Source of the DNA: Bacillus sp. S3
Lineage (GTDB): Bacteria; Bacillota; Bacilli; Bacillales; Cytobacillaceae
DNA length: 64,000 nucleotides
Assembly (NCBI RefSeq): GCF_005154805.1
Contig: NZ_CP039727.1
Span: 555,501 to 619,500, forward strand
Direction of reading: 5' to 3'
A program made the position numbers and the translations under genes. Shown here in pieces: positions 8,607 to 16,212 of this stretch; the stretch's first letter is position 1; every line of letters begins with the position of its first letter. The notes beneath the pieces were generated by a model. That model was not told where the DNA came from, ran no database searches, and saw only the letters and a list, made by a program, of their open reading frames with translations.

Positions 8607-8756
8607 CCTCTTCTCATAAAATAAGAAGAGGAAATATTACCGGCATCGGTTCTCTTCTTATCTTTAAGCAAATCGCTTCTGGAATTGGCACAGTACTCAC
8701 ATAAGTCTGCTGCCGAGGTATCCAAGGGCCAGTCCCTCCACCTCTCTTGATAAGAA
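8607..8756 (-). promoter_or_regulatory. S-box (SAM-I) riboswitch with terminator/antiterminator
   Basis: On the minus strand the leader has the S-box core CTTATCAAGAGAGG, then TGGAGGGACTGGCCC and later TGTGCCAATTCC. Helix P1 pairs 8749-8756 with 8655-8662. The terminator is a CCTCTTCT / AGAAGAGG stem (8624-8631 with 8607-8614) followed by T-rich sequence. The antiterminator is explicit: minus-strand ATAAGAAGAG (8652-8661), which includes the P1 3' strand, is perfectly complementary to CTCTTCTTAT (8621-8630), the terminator 5' arm. SAM binding should hold P1 and let the terminator form. Confidence 0.95.
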
Positions 8757-8845
8757 TATTCTAAAATATTTAACTATAAGTTACCTTACACCTGTTCTGC
8801 TATTCTGTCAAATAGAATCAAATAGGTGACTGTCATGTAAGGGTT

Positions 8846-9034
8846 TTATCCATTTTCAATCTTATTTAAATCCTCACCATTGTACATTTCTAATTGGTGC
8901 CGCAGATCCGATATGTAACGCATCATTGCCATTCTCACCACAGATGGATAGTATCGATTGTTAAGCTCCTGTTCACATTCCTCTAAATCCATTTTTTTCA
9001 CCGAGATAATTTTAGTTAACTCTTCCGTGCTCAT
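8846..9034 (-). CDS. Small hypothetical protein (62 residues)
   Basis: I do not recognise the family. The protein is soluble, charged and predicted mostly helical, with two amphipathic stretches (EELTKIISVKKMDLEECEQE and VRMAMMRYISDLRHQLEMY). GAGGGGG stands 7 bases before the ATG, which is the main reason to accept it as a real gene. It stands alone between the S-box leader and ybjQ. Confidence 0.55.
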   Translation of the reverse strand: MSTEELTKIISVKKMDLEECEQELNNRYYPSVVRMAMMRYISDLRHQLEMYNGEDLNKIENG

Positions 9035-9144
9035 AGATCATCCCCCTCATTCTCTTAAGCTATATTTATAGCTATAGGATGGCCATTTTTTTCATAGCTT
9101 ATACAAAATTCAAACTCCGAATTTTTTTCGAAAAACAATGGTAT

Positions 9145-9189
9145 ATTTTACTAGTGCCAAGTAAAATGTACATATAGACCATACATTTT
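9145..9189. promoter_or_regulatory. Two interlocked inverted repeats upstream of ybjQ
   Basis: ATTTTACT (9145-9152) and AGTAAAAT (9160-9167) form a perfect 8-bp dyad. AAAATGTA (9163-9170) and TACATTTT (9182-9189) form a second one, and the inner arms overlap by five bases. The first dyad overlaps a TGGTATATT extended -10-like element. Operator function is inferred. Confidence 0.4.
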
Positions 9190-9208
9190 AGAAGGAGGGA
9201 ATTGTAAA

Positions 9209-9529
9209 TTGATCATTGTGACCACGGAAAATATAGCAAATTATAAAATTACTGAAATTAAGGGTCCGGTATTCGGGCTAACGGTTAGAGCACGCGGAAT
9301 TGGAAAGGATATCGTCGCTTCCCTGAAGGGTCTTGTGGGCGGAGAAATCAATCAATATACAGAAATGCTCGAGGATGCCCGAAAGCAAGCAATGGATCGG
9401 ATGGTGCGGAATGCTCAGGCGATGGGGGCAAACGCCATTATCATGATGCGTTTTGACTCTGGTGAAATCGGTCAAAATATGAGTGAAATTGTTGCTTATG
9501 GCACGGCTGTTACGGCAGAAAAGGAATAG
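9209..9529 (+). CDS. YbjQ/UPF0145 family protein
   Basis: A 106-residue protein matching the YbjQ family over its full length: VTTENIANYKITEIKGPVFG at the start, the GLTVRARGIGKDI loop, a helix with ARKQAMDRMV and the strand GANAIIMMRFDS. The fold is a pentameric dodecin-like alpha/beta structure sometimes annotated as heavy-metal binding; the role is unproven. The start is TTG, supported by GGAGGG ten bases upstream. It is followed after two bases by a small membrane protein gene and so is probably co-translated with it. Confidence 0.85.
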   Translation: MIIVTTENIANYKITEIKGPVFGLTVRARGIGKDIVASLKGLVGGEINQYTEMLEDARKQAMDRMVRNAQAMGANAIIMMRFDSGEIGQNMSEIVAYGTAVTAEKE

Positions 9530-9531
9530 CC

Positions 9532-9756
9532 ATGAAGTGGATTTTTGGCTATTTCGGTATCCAAATTGCTCTCCTCCTTATATTAATCATCGGCTCTTGG
9601 TTTATCTGGGACCGCCGCTTTAAAAAAAGACATGGGCAGCAAGTGCCAGAAGGCTTCATTCGTACAAATGAAGTGTCAATTGATCCGACAACAAAGAAAA
9701 GATTAGTTGTTTATTTTAACCCGGATACGGGAGAGCGATTTTATAAGGAAGAATAA
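9532..9756 (+). CDS. Small single-span membrane protein linked to ybjQ
   Basis: A 74-residue protein with one N-terminal membrane helix (about residues 6-26) followed by a basic stop (DRRFKKRH). A short cytosolic tail ends FNPDTGERFYKEE. I do not know a characterised relative. The ATG lies two bases after the ybjQ stop, which suggests translational coupling and a joint function at the membrane. Confidence 0.7.
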   Translation: MKWIFGYFGIQIALLLILIIGSWFIWDRRFKKRHGQQVPEGFIRTNEVSIDPTTKKRLVVYFNPDTGERFYKEE

Positions 9757-9841
9757 GAGAAGCCGGAAGAAAGATCACTTCGTACATTCACATCTTTTGC
9801 TTAGAATCGGATAAGTGACTATGTGGCCAAGGGGGAAAAGA

Positions 9842-10669
9842 ATGTTAACAGAGGTTCAATTAAATGAAATAAAAACACTTCAGGAGATTTGCGAGCAAGA
9901 AGGTGGATTTCACCTGAAGCTGAATTTCGATATGCTGAAAAATCGGGCGGAACATAGTAAGGAAGATTTGTTCCATTATGAAGACAGCAAACTCGTGGGC
10001 TTTCTTGGAAGCTATTATTTTGGAAGTAAAGTAGAGCTTTGTGGAATGGTGCATCCGGATTACCGAAGAAGAGGCATTTTTTCTAAATTGCTTGAAAAGG
10101 CGCTTAAGGAGACGGAGAATCGAAAAAGCAAGATGATTTTGTTAAATGCTCCAACAGCTTCTCAGCCAGCAAATGAATTTTTGAAAACGATTCCGTGTAG
10201 ATTTTTAATTGCGGAATATCAGATGAAATGGCAGAAAACTGAATTGACGGAAGATCCAGCTATTACCGTAAGGCCTTCTTTTTCAAAAGATGACCAGGAA
10301 GCGGAAATACAGCTTGACGTCTCGGGATTTGGTTTGAATGAAAGTGATGTACGGGAGATGCATCAGAGTATTGTTGAGAGCAGCAGTGATCAGAGGCTCA
10401 TTATTGAAGCCAATGGACAAACAGCGGGGAAAATGCGCATTTCCGAAATGAATGGCGAATCGTGGATCTATGGTTTTGCTATTTTTCCAGAACTCCGAGG
10501 GAAAGGAATCGGGAGAAAGGCGCTATCAAAAGTGGTAAAAATGGAGGATCAAAAAGGACTGCCCATTTTTCTGGAGGTAGAGGCCAAAAATGCCCATGCA
10601 TTGGGACTCTACGAATCATGCGGATTTAGAAGCTACCATTCGCAAGATTATTATGAATATCAAAAATAG
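9842..10669 (+). CDS. GNAT acetyltransferase with two tandem GNAT domains
   Basis: A 275-residue protein containing two acetyl-CoA binding motifs. The first is MVHPDYRRRGIFSKLLEKAL in the N-terminal half. The second is FPELRGKGIGRKALSKVV in the C-terminal half, followed by the typical last strand ALGLYESCGFRSY. The second copy has the canonical RxxGxG loop; the first reads RRRGIF and may be degenerate. GNAT proteins acetylate amines; the acceptor is unknown. The start was moved from 9815 to ATG 9842 because AAGGGGGA lies 6 bases ahead. Confidence 0.82.
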   Translation: MLTEVQLNEIKTLQEICEQEGGFHLKLNFDMLKNRAEHSKEDLFHYEDSKLVGFLGSYYFGSKVELCGMVHPDYRRRGIFSKLLEKALKETENRKSKMILLNAPTASQPANEFLKTIPCRFLIAEYQMKWQKTELTEDPAITVRPSFSKDDQEAEIQLDVSGFGLNESDVREMHQSIVESSSDQRLIIEANGQTAGKMRISEMNGESWIYGFAIFPELRGKGIGRKALSKVVKMEDQKGLPIFLEVEAKNAHALGLYESCGFRSYHSQDYYEYQK

Positions 10670-10796
10670 ATCAGCAGGTGGCCAATTCATTAATAAGATA
10701 CGATTTATTTGTTACTGGAATGATATTTTAAAGCTTTATGTTAGTTATGTAGTAATTCGACGGTTTACATGGTTTAGGCTTAGTAAACATAATTAC

Positions 10797-10843
10797 AGCA
10801 AGCAGATCAAGCCCAATTTTGGGATAAATCTGCTTGCTTTTTT
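10797..10843 (+). terminator. Rho-independent terminator
   Basis: 11-bp perfect stem AGCAAGCAGAT / ATCTGCTTGCT (10797-10807 with 10828-10838) and a T6 tail. The rest of the 250-base gap between the GNAT gene and the next gene shows nothing clear. Confidence 0.8.
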
Positions 10844-10922
10844 GTGTTTTATAGCAAGGCAAAATACTTGTGCTAAAATGGTAAATAGAAGATTTTGAAA
10901 CACGAAGAAAGGGGCTAGCGTT

Positions 10923-11840
10923 ATGACCATAAAAAAGGTATCTATAATTGGGCTAGGGGCATTGGGGATTTTATTCGGAAATTATTTATCTAAGAGAATG
11001 CCGAAAGAGGATTTACGAATCATTGCTGATAAAGATCGAATCCAAAGATATAAGGCGGACAATGTGTATTGTAATGGTGAACCGTGTCATTTCCATTATG
11101 TTACCCCTGAGGAAGGCTGCGAACCAGCGGATTTGCTTATTTTTGCCGTGAAATTTAATGGCTTGGAGGATGCAATCCAAGCGGTGAAGCATCATGTTGA
11201 CGAAAACACGATTATTTTATCCTTATTGAATGGCATATCAAGTGAAACGATTATTGGTGAAACTTACGGAATGGATAAAGTCTTATATAGTGTAGCGCAG
11301 GGAATGGACGCCGTTAAAGTAGAAAATAAACTGACATATGACCATATGGGCATGATTTGCTTTGGAGAAAGGGAACCCGGCTTTAACTCCCAAAAGGTAA
11401 AGACGGTGGCCTCGTTTTTTGAAAAAATGGATGTTCCATTTGAGGTGGACCCCAATATGTACAGGAGACAGTGGGGGAAATTCATGCTGAATGTCGGAGT
11501 CAATCAAACGGTTGCTGTCCATAAAAGTAATTATGGTGAAGTACAACGCGAAGGCCACGCTCAGGAAACGATGATTTCAGCAATGAGAGAGGTAATGGCT
11601 TTATCGGAAAAAGAAGGGGTGCCTTTAACCGAGGAAGATTTACAATATTGGTTACAGGTATTGAGCACTTTGAGCCCAGAAGGAAAACCGTCCATGGCCC
11701 AGGATGTGGAAGCGAGACGGTTAAGCGAAGTGGAATTATTTGCGGGGACAGTTGTGAAATTAGGTGAAAAATATGGTGTTCCAACACCTACAAATAATGA
11801 GCTGTACCGTAGGATAAAGAGTATGGAAAGTCAATATTAG
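10923..11840 (+). CDS. Ketopantoate reductase family (PanE/ApbA) protein
   Basis: A 305-residue NADPH-dependent reductase. The N-terminal Rossmann motif is SIIGLGALGILFG; ADLLIFAVKFNG and LLNGISSETII are typical of the domain, and the C-terminal domain has WGKFMLNVGVNQTVAV, which contains the family lysine and asparagine. PanE reduces 2-dehydropantoate to pantoate for coenzyme A. Bacillus genomes usually hold several paralogues, so the true substrate may differ and I give no gene symbol. GAAAGGGG precedes the ATG. It is the last ordinary gene before the CRISPR island. Confidence 0.83.
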   Translation: MTIKKVSIIGLGALGILFGNYLSKRMPKEDLRIIADKDRIQRYKADNVYCNGEPCHFHYVTPEEGCEPADLLIFAVKFNGLEDAIQAVKHHVDENTIILSLLNGISSETIIGETYGMDKVLYSVAQGMDAVKVENKLTYDHMGMICFGEREPGFNSQKVKTVASFFEKMDVPFEVDPNMYRRQWGKFMLNVGVNQTVAVHKSNYGEVQREGHAQETMISAMREVMALSEKEGVPLTEEDLQYWLQVLSTLSPEGKPSMAQDVEARRLSEVELFAGTVVKLGEKYGVPTPTNNELYRRIKSMESQY

Positions 11841-12027
11841 ACATGGAAAAGGAAGGATCTTTTGCTATTCATTTGGAGCAAAGGATCAATCCCTTCTTAT
11901 AATAGAGTAAAAGTGTAGCAGCCTGTTGCAAATAGTTTAGATATGAAAAACTAGGGGTAACCCGTGTTATCAAAACATCATTAAAAAAATATTAATGTTA
12001 TAAATATAAGACAAGAGTGTGGTAACT
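11841..12027. other. Intergenic stretch with no recognised feature
   Basis: The sequence between the ketopantoate reductase-like gene and the cas1-cas2 remnant shows no convincing frame or regulatory site. It does not visibly match any part of the intact cas1 gene. It may be more decayed remains of the duplicated unit or unrelated filler. Confidence 0.4.
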
Positions 12028-12240
12028 GGTTAGTACCGCAGCCCAAGCTCTCCTATTGTTTCAGTATTTGAAGGTAGTGTAGATCCCACTCAATTTGGCT
12101 ACTTTGAAAATAAAACCAGCTGAAATTATTAGGGAAACGGTAGATAGTCTTAGGTTCAATCGGCTAGGTAATAATCATATGAGCAAGGTTGAGCATATTG
12201 GTTTGAAAAGAGTCTATCGAATTGGATAATTCCTTAATTT
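12028..12240 (+). pseudogene. Decayed cas1-cas2 remnant upstream of CRISPR array 1
   Basis: Bases 12028-12058 match the 3' part of the intact cas1 (near 23283-23315), with one base missing in GTACCGCA. At 12059 the match jumps directly to the middle of cas2 and continues to the cas2 end (counterpart 23488-23671), with small insertions such as TTTGGCTAC for TTTGCTAC. The cas1 tail and the cas2 head are therefore deleted and the frame is broken. It directly precedes a leader-like sequence and array 1, just as cas1-cas2 precedes array 2. This is a clear remnant of a duplicated adaptation module. Confidence 0.85.
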
Positions 12241-12412
12241 TTTGTGCGAATGTATAGTGCACATTGTTTTCCTGTTAGATTCGCACTTGTTTTTGTGTGT
12301 TTTATTACCAAGTATTGGTATAATTATATTGTGTTCTTTAATTATTTAAAGAAAATAGTGATCTTTTGATCAATTATTTCATATTTTTTGGACTTTTTGG
12401 TTGAAAATCGCT
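12241..12412 (+). promoter_or_regulatory. Leader of CRISPR array 1
   Basis: It aligns with the sequence between cas2 and array 2. The last ~80 bases (from GTGTTCTTTA at 12331) are nearly the same, ending AAAATCGCT immediately before the first repeat. Shared parts are a GTGCGAA/TTCGCAC stem (12244-12250 with 12280-12286) and an extended -10 element TTGGTATAAT (TATAAT at 12319-12324) that should start pre-crRNA. The conservation suggests that array 1 can still be transcribed and perhaps extended by the intact Cas1-Cas2-Cas4. Confidence 0.8.
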
Positions 12413-15021
12413 GTCGCACTCCACGTGAGTGCGTGGATTGAAATCCACAAGCTTTTAAACCAATCCGTAAGGGATGAAGTCGCACTCCACGTGAGTGCGT
12501 GGATTGAAATTCTGATACGGTCGATTCTATAGGCGATATGTCAAGTCGCACTCCACGTGAGTGCGTGGATTGAAATTGGTATTGCTTGCCTACATCCGTA
12601 ATAGGGATATGTCGCACTCCACGTGAGTGCGTGGATTGAAATCACTAAGACCGATCACTTCCCCAGATGATATTCTTGTCGCACTCCACGTGAGTGCGTG
12701 GATTGAAATCCTCCTTGTGTCACCCTTGTGTCATCCTTATAGGTCGCACTCCACGTGAGTGCGTGGATTGAAATTGTATCAAATTTTCCTATGGCTGATG
12801 AATTGATGTCGCACTCCACGTGAGTGCGTGGATTGAAATATCAGAGTCAAAGTATTGTGTATCAGGCAGCTGCAGTCGCACTCCACGTGAGTGCGTGGAT
12901 TGAAATATAGATAAAAAGTTTAATAATGGTCAAGGCCTGGTCGCACTCCACGTGAGTGCGTGGATTGAAATTACCAAAACCGAATCAAGAGTAGCGGATG
13001 AAGGCGGTCGCACTCCACGTGAGTGCGTGGATTGAAATCATCCTTTAATATGCATATCACCTAGAGTGATACGTCGCACTCCACGTGAGTGCGTGGATTG
13101 AAATAGCCATTAAAGCAGTAGGAACAATCATCTTCATCCGTCGCACTCCACGTGAGTGCGTGGATTGAAATCGCCAACGCTCCAAAGGTCAACAACAAAG
13201 CAGCCGTCGCACTCCACGTGAGTGCGTGGATTGAAATATAGGTTAGAAACTCCCTTGCTGTCTCAGGACACGTCGCACTCCACGTGAGTGCGTGGATTGA
13301 AATATACCAAATATATTTACAATAGCCATGAGCAAACTGTCGCACTCCACGTGAGTGCGTGGATTGAAATGATGAATTGATAAAACAATCAAATGATGGT
13401 GATTGTCGCACTCCACGTGAGTGCGTGGATTGAAATATTATGGGGGGCAAATGCAGTTGATTGTAGAGAAGTCGCACTCCACGTGAGTGCGTGGATTGAA
13501 ATCACCATCCTTTACTATCCGCACCCATCCTGTGCCGTCGCACTCCACGTGAGTGCGTGGATTGAAATTGAAAAATTCGGCTGACTCTTTTCGTGAGTCG
13601 GTGTCGCACTCCACGTGAGTGCGTGGATTGAAATTCAGACATTAGTTTATCTGAGTAAACTGTCCTCTGGTCGCACTCCACGTGAGTGCGTGGATTGAAT
13701 CCTCTTGGCTTATAGACAATTTCAAGTTTTGATGGTCGCACTCCACGTGAGTGCGTGGATTGAAATCTACTCTCTATCGGCTTAGAAAACGGCATAGAGG
13801 AATGTCGCACTCCACGTGAGTGCGTGGATTGAAATTTTTATTGCTTGTTGAGGGGTCAAAGGTGGTAATGTCGCACTCCACGTGAGTGCGTGGATTGAAA
13901 TGGCATTTTTGATGCACTTAAAGGTTTACTATTAGGTCGCACTCCACGTGAGTGCGTGGATTGAAATCTTCTTTTTGTCTCGCTTGCTTCGTACGCCTTG
14001 CGTCGCACTCCACGTGAGTGCGTGGATTGAAATCACCTCCCAATGGATATGGAATAATTGTCCAACGTCGCACTCCACGTGAGTGCGTGGATTGAAATTG
14101 GTAATATGAAAGTCATTTATTACACCCCCTATGTCGCACTCCACGTGAGTGCGTGGATTGAAATTTGTCGTATAAAAGGCTGCTGTCCTGCCTCTTGTGG
14201 TCGCACTCCACGTGAGTGCGTGGATTGAAATATTTCCTCTTGAGTATCGGCTTAGAAAACGGCATGTCGCACTCCACGTGAGTGCGTGGATTGAAATCTC
14301 GAATACTTGTGCCATTATCTCACCTCATTAGGTCGCACTCCACGTGAGTGCGTGGATTGAAATATTAAATTCTATTTGAAATGTAAAATGTCTAACAGTC
14401 GCACTCCACGTGAGTGCGTGGATTGAAATTCTTTTAAACACCACTGGATCATATCGTTGTGTGGTCGCACTCCACGTGAGTGCGTGGATTGAAATAAGTG
14501 TCATGCATCGTCACCCCTAGAAGATATAATGTCGCACTCCACGTGAGTGCGTGGATTGAAATTATGCTAATGGTGTGTCCGAGTGATGGGTTGGCCGTCG
14601 CACTCCACGTGAGTGCGTGGATTGAAATTTTAAAGGCAGGAAAGAAATTGACCTGGAGTTATTGTCGCACTCCATGTGAGTGCGTGGATTGAAATTCCAA
14701 GATCATCAAACAGTCCGGATATAACCCCAGTCGCACTCCACGTGAGTGCGTGGATTGAAATTTGTAAATCAGAACGGAATCCACCAGTTCTTGTCGGACT
14801 CCGTGTGGGTACGTGGATTGAAATAACAACACGAGCGGGGCAGTAAATGGAACCCTATGTCGCACTCCTCGGGGGTGCGTGGATTGAAATACGGACATTC
14901 CATTTTTCGAGGTAAATTCCCCTGACGCACTCCTCGTGAGTGCGTGGATTAAAATACCAAGGCAAGTTGACTTGAGTCCAAACCATGTGGTCACACTCTT
15001 TGTGAGTGTATGGATTCAAAT
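12413..15021 (+). CRISPR. CRISPR array 1, type I-C, 40 repeats and 39 spacers
   Basis: The 32-base repeat begins GTCGCACTCCACGTGAG and ends GCGTGGATTGAAAT. It folds as a 7-bp stem CGCACTC/GAGTGCG with loop CACGT. Spacers are 31-37 bases, mostly 34. The leader is on the left: repeats are uniform there and decay at the right end. From 14664 on, six of the last repeats are altered, the last one (14990-15021) most of all. Repeat 20 (from 13670) lacks one A. Two late repeats (14859, 14924) carry CTCCTCG, the form used in array 2. Spacers 21 and 28 share 21 identical bases. Confidence 0.98.
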
Positions 15022-15464
15022 AAATATAAACTGCTGTGAAGTTATTTCTAAGCTGAAAAGGGTCAGTCTCCCGATTCGATAATATAAATCTCCCGAATCA
15101 GGCGACAGGAGCCCATTGCATAATTGGAGTAATGTCTTCTTTCACACTTCCGAAGGCCCGGCTAAAGAGATAATGGTTCCTTCAGGGAAGGATTCTGTAA
15201 TGTATTTTTTTATGGATCCCATCAACGGAATAATTGACATGATTAAAGGTCGCTGAGTGTTTATCGCTTGTTAACATCTGGGGCACTTCCTTATAGTGGA
15301 GGAAAACCTTGATCAACAGGGATGTGACAAGCACCGGCATGTGGTTATCAAAAAATTAATTTACTGAACATAAATGTGATAAAAGTAGGGCAAAAGTGTG
15401 TTATCCATTGACATTATTGGAAAGTAAAGACAATATAGTACTATAGTATGGTTTTTTAAAATTA
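15022..15464. other. Gap after array 1 with no recognised gene
   Basis: Just past the last repeat, GGGTCAGTCTCCCG starts an imperfect hairpin (GATTCG with CGAATC) resembling the terminator found at 26408, perhaps ending array transcription. Beyond that I see no convincing gene on either strand. A 32-codon open frame on the minus strand (from ATG near 15241) has no ribosome site. A TTGACA at 15409 lacks a well-placed -10. This may be decayed DNA. Confidence 0.4.
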
Positions 15465-15567
15465 TTGACTGAAGAAATTATTCGTTTTTATAGAATGACT
15501 ACTAATTGAGATACAACGAGAAGTGCAGAAGATTTACCCTTTTAAAGGGTGGCTTCTGCTTTTTTTG
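15465..15567 (+). promoter_or_regulatory. Candidate cas operon promoter followed by a terminator hairpin
   Basis: TTGACT (15465-15470), an 18-bp spacer and TATAGA (15489-15494) form a plausible promoter with start near 15501. About 25 bases later lies a strong hairpin, GCAGAAG (15525-15531) with CTTCTGC (15553-15559), enclosing a nested ACCCT/AGGGT stem, and followed by T8. Either it ends upstream transcription, with the cas promoter further on (a TATAAT at 15592-15597 has only a poor -35), or it attenuates cas expression. Confidence 0.5.
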
Positions 15568-15654
15568 TCTTTTTCTGCATGAACCCTTAAATATAATGAA
15601 TCCTAAGTTGCAGGTGAGAGAAATTTAGAGAACTAAATAACTAGGAGGGATAAA

Positions 15655-16212
15655 ATGAGCTATATTGCTCACATCCGTGAAAGTGATAATCAGATACAAA
15701 CAGTGGAAGAGCATTTACTTGATGTAAAAGAATTAGCAGAATCCTATGGTGAAAAAATTGGTGTAAAACATTTAGCAGGACTTGCTGGGGTTTTACATGA
15801 TTTAGGTAAGTATTCCAATGAATTTAGGAATTACATAATAGAAGCCATAAATAATCCTGATGCACCGCCAAAAAGGGGAAGTGTTGATCATTCTACTGCG
15901 GGTGGAAAACTATTATATGAAATGTTTCATTCATCGAAAATCGTTCGCAACACAGCGCTAGTGGCCGAAGTGGTAGGAAATGCAATTATATCCCATCATT
16001 CATATCTCCAAGACTTTTTAAATCCTGACTTAGAATCAAATTATTTAAAAAGGGTTCGAGATAAAGAATTGAGTGAGTTTGATAGGTCAAAGCAAGCTTT
16101 TTTTGAAAATGTCATGAACCAAAAGGATTTTTACAATTATGTTGGTAAGGCTGCTGAAGAATTAGAGACTTTTTTAGCGAAAGAATCCCCGGAGAATAAT
16201 GAAAAGCAATAA
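15655..16212 (+). CDS. cas3'': Cas3'' HD nuclease domain, separated from the helicase by an in-frame stop
   Basis: A 185-residue HD-domain protein. Visible metal-binding motifs are GVLHDLGKYSNEF (HD pair at residues 47-48), VDHSTAGGKLL and the double His in IISHHSYL. The partner Asp usually found in the DADR motif at the end of the Cas3 HD domain is missing here. It appears instead at residues 13-16 of the next frame. The two frames are in phase: GAA AAG CAA TAA ATG. The usual type I-C Cas3 is one protein of about 800 residues, so this looks like a gene split by a single nonsense codon. The start has AGGAGGG upstream. Cas3 degrades target DNA recruited by Cascade. Confidence 0.88.
   Translation: MSYIAHIRESDNQIQTVEEHLLDVKELAESYGEKIGVKHLAGLAGVLHDLGKYSNEFRNYIIEAINNPDAPPKRGSVDHSTAGGKLLYEMFHSSKIVRNTALVAEVVGNAIISHHSYLQDFLNPDLESNYLKRVRDKELSEFDRSKQAFFENVMNQKDFYNYVGKAAEELETFLAKESPENNEKQ

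Noticed and set aside
10590..10898. 102-codon frame between the GNAT and ketopantoate reductase-like genes
   Set aside because: Starts inside the GNAT gene, has no ribosome site and runs through a clear terminator hairpin.
12342..14994. Several open frames on both strands across array 1 with repeated peptides such as FQSTHSRGVR and VALHVSAWIE
   Set aside because: They are translations of the CRISPR repeat itself; period and sequence follow the 66-base repeat unit, not a gene.
15145..15241. Minus-strand 32-codon frame in the gap after array 1
   Set aside because: Too short, no ribosome site, no family recognised; left as unexplained sequence.
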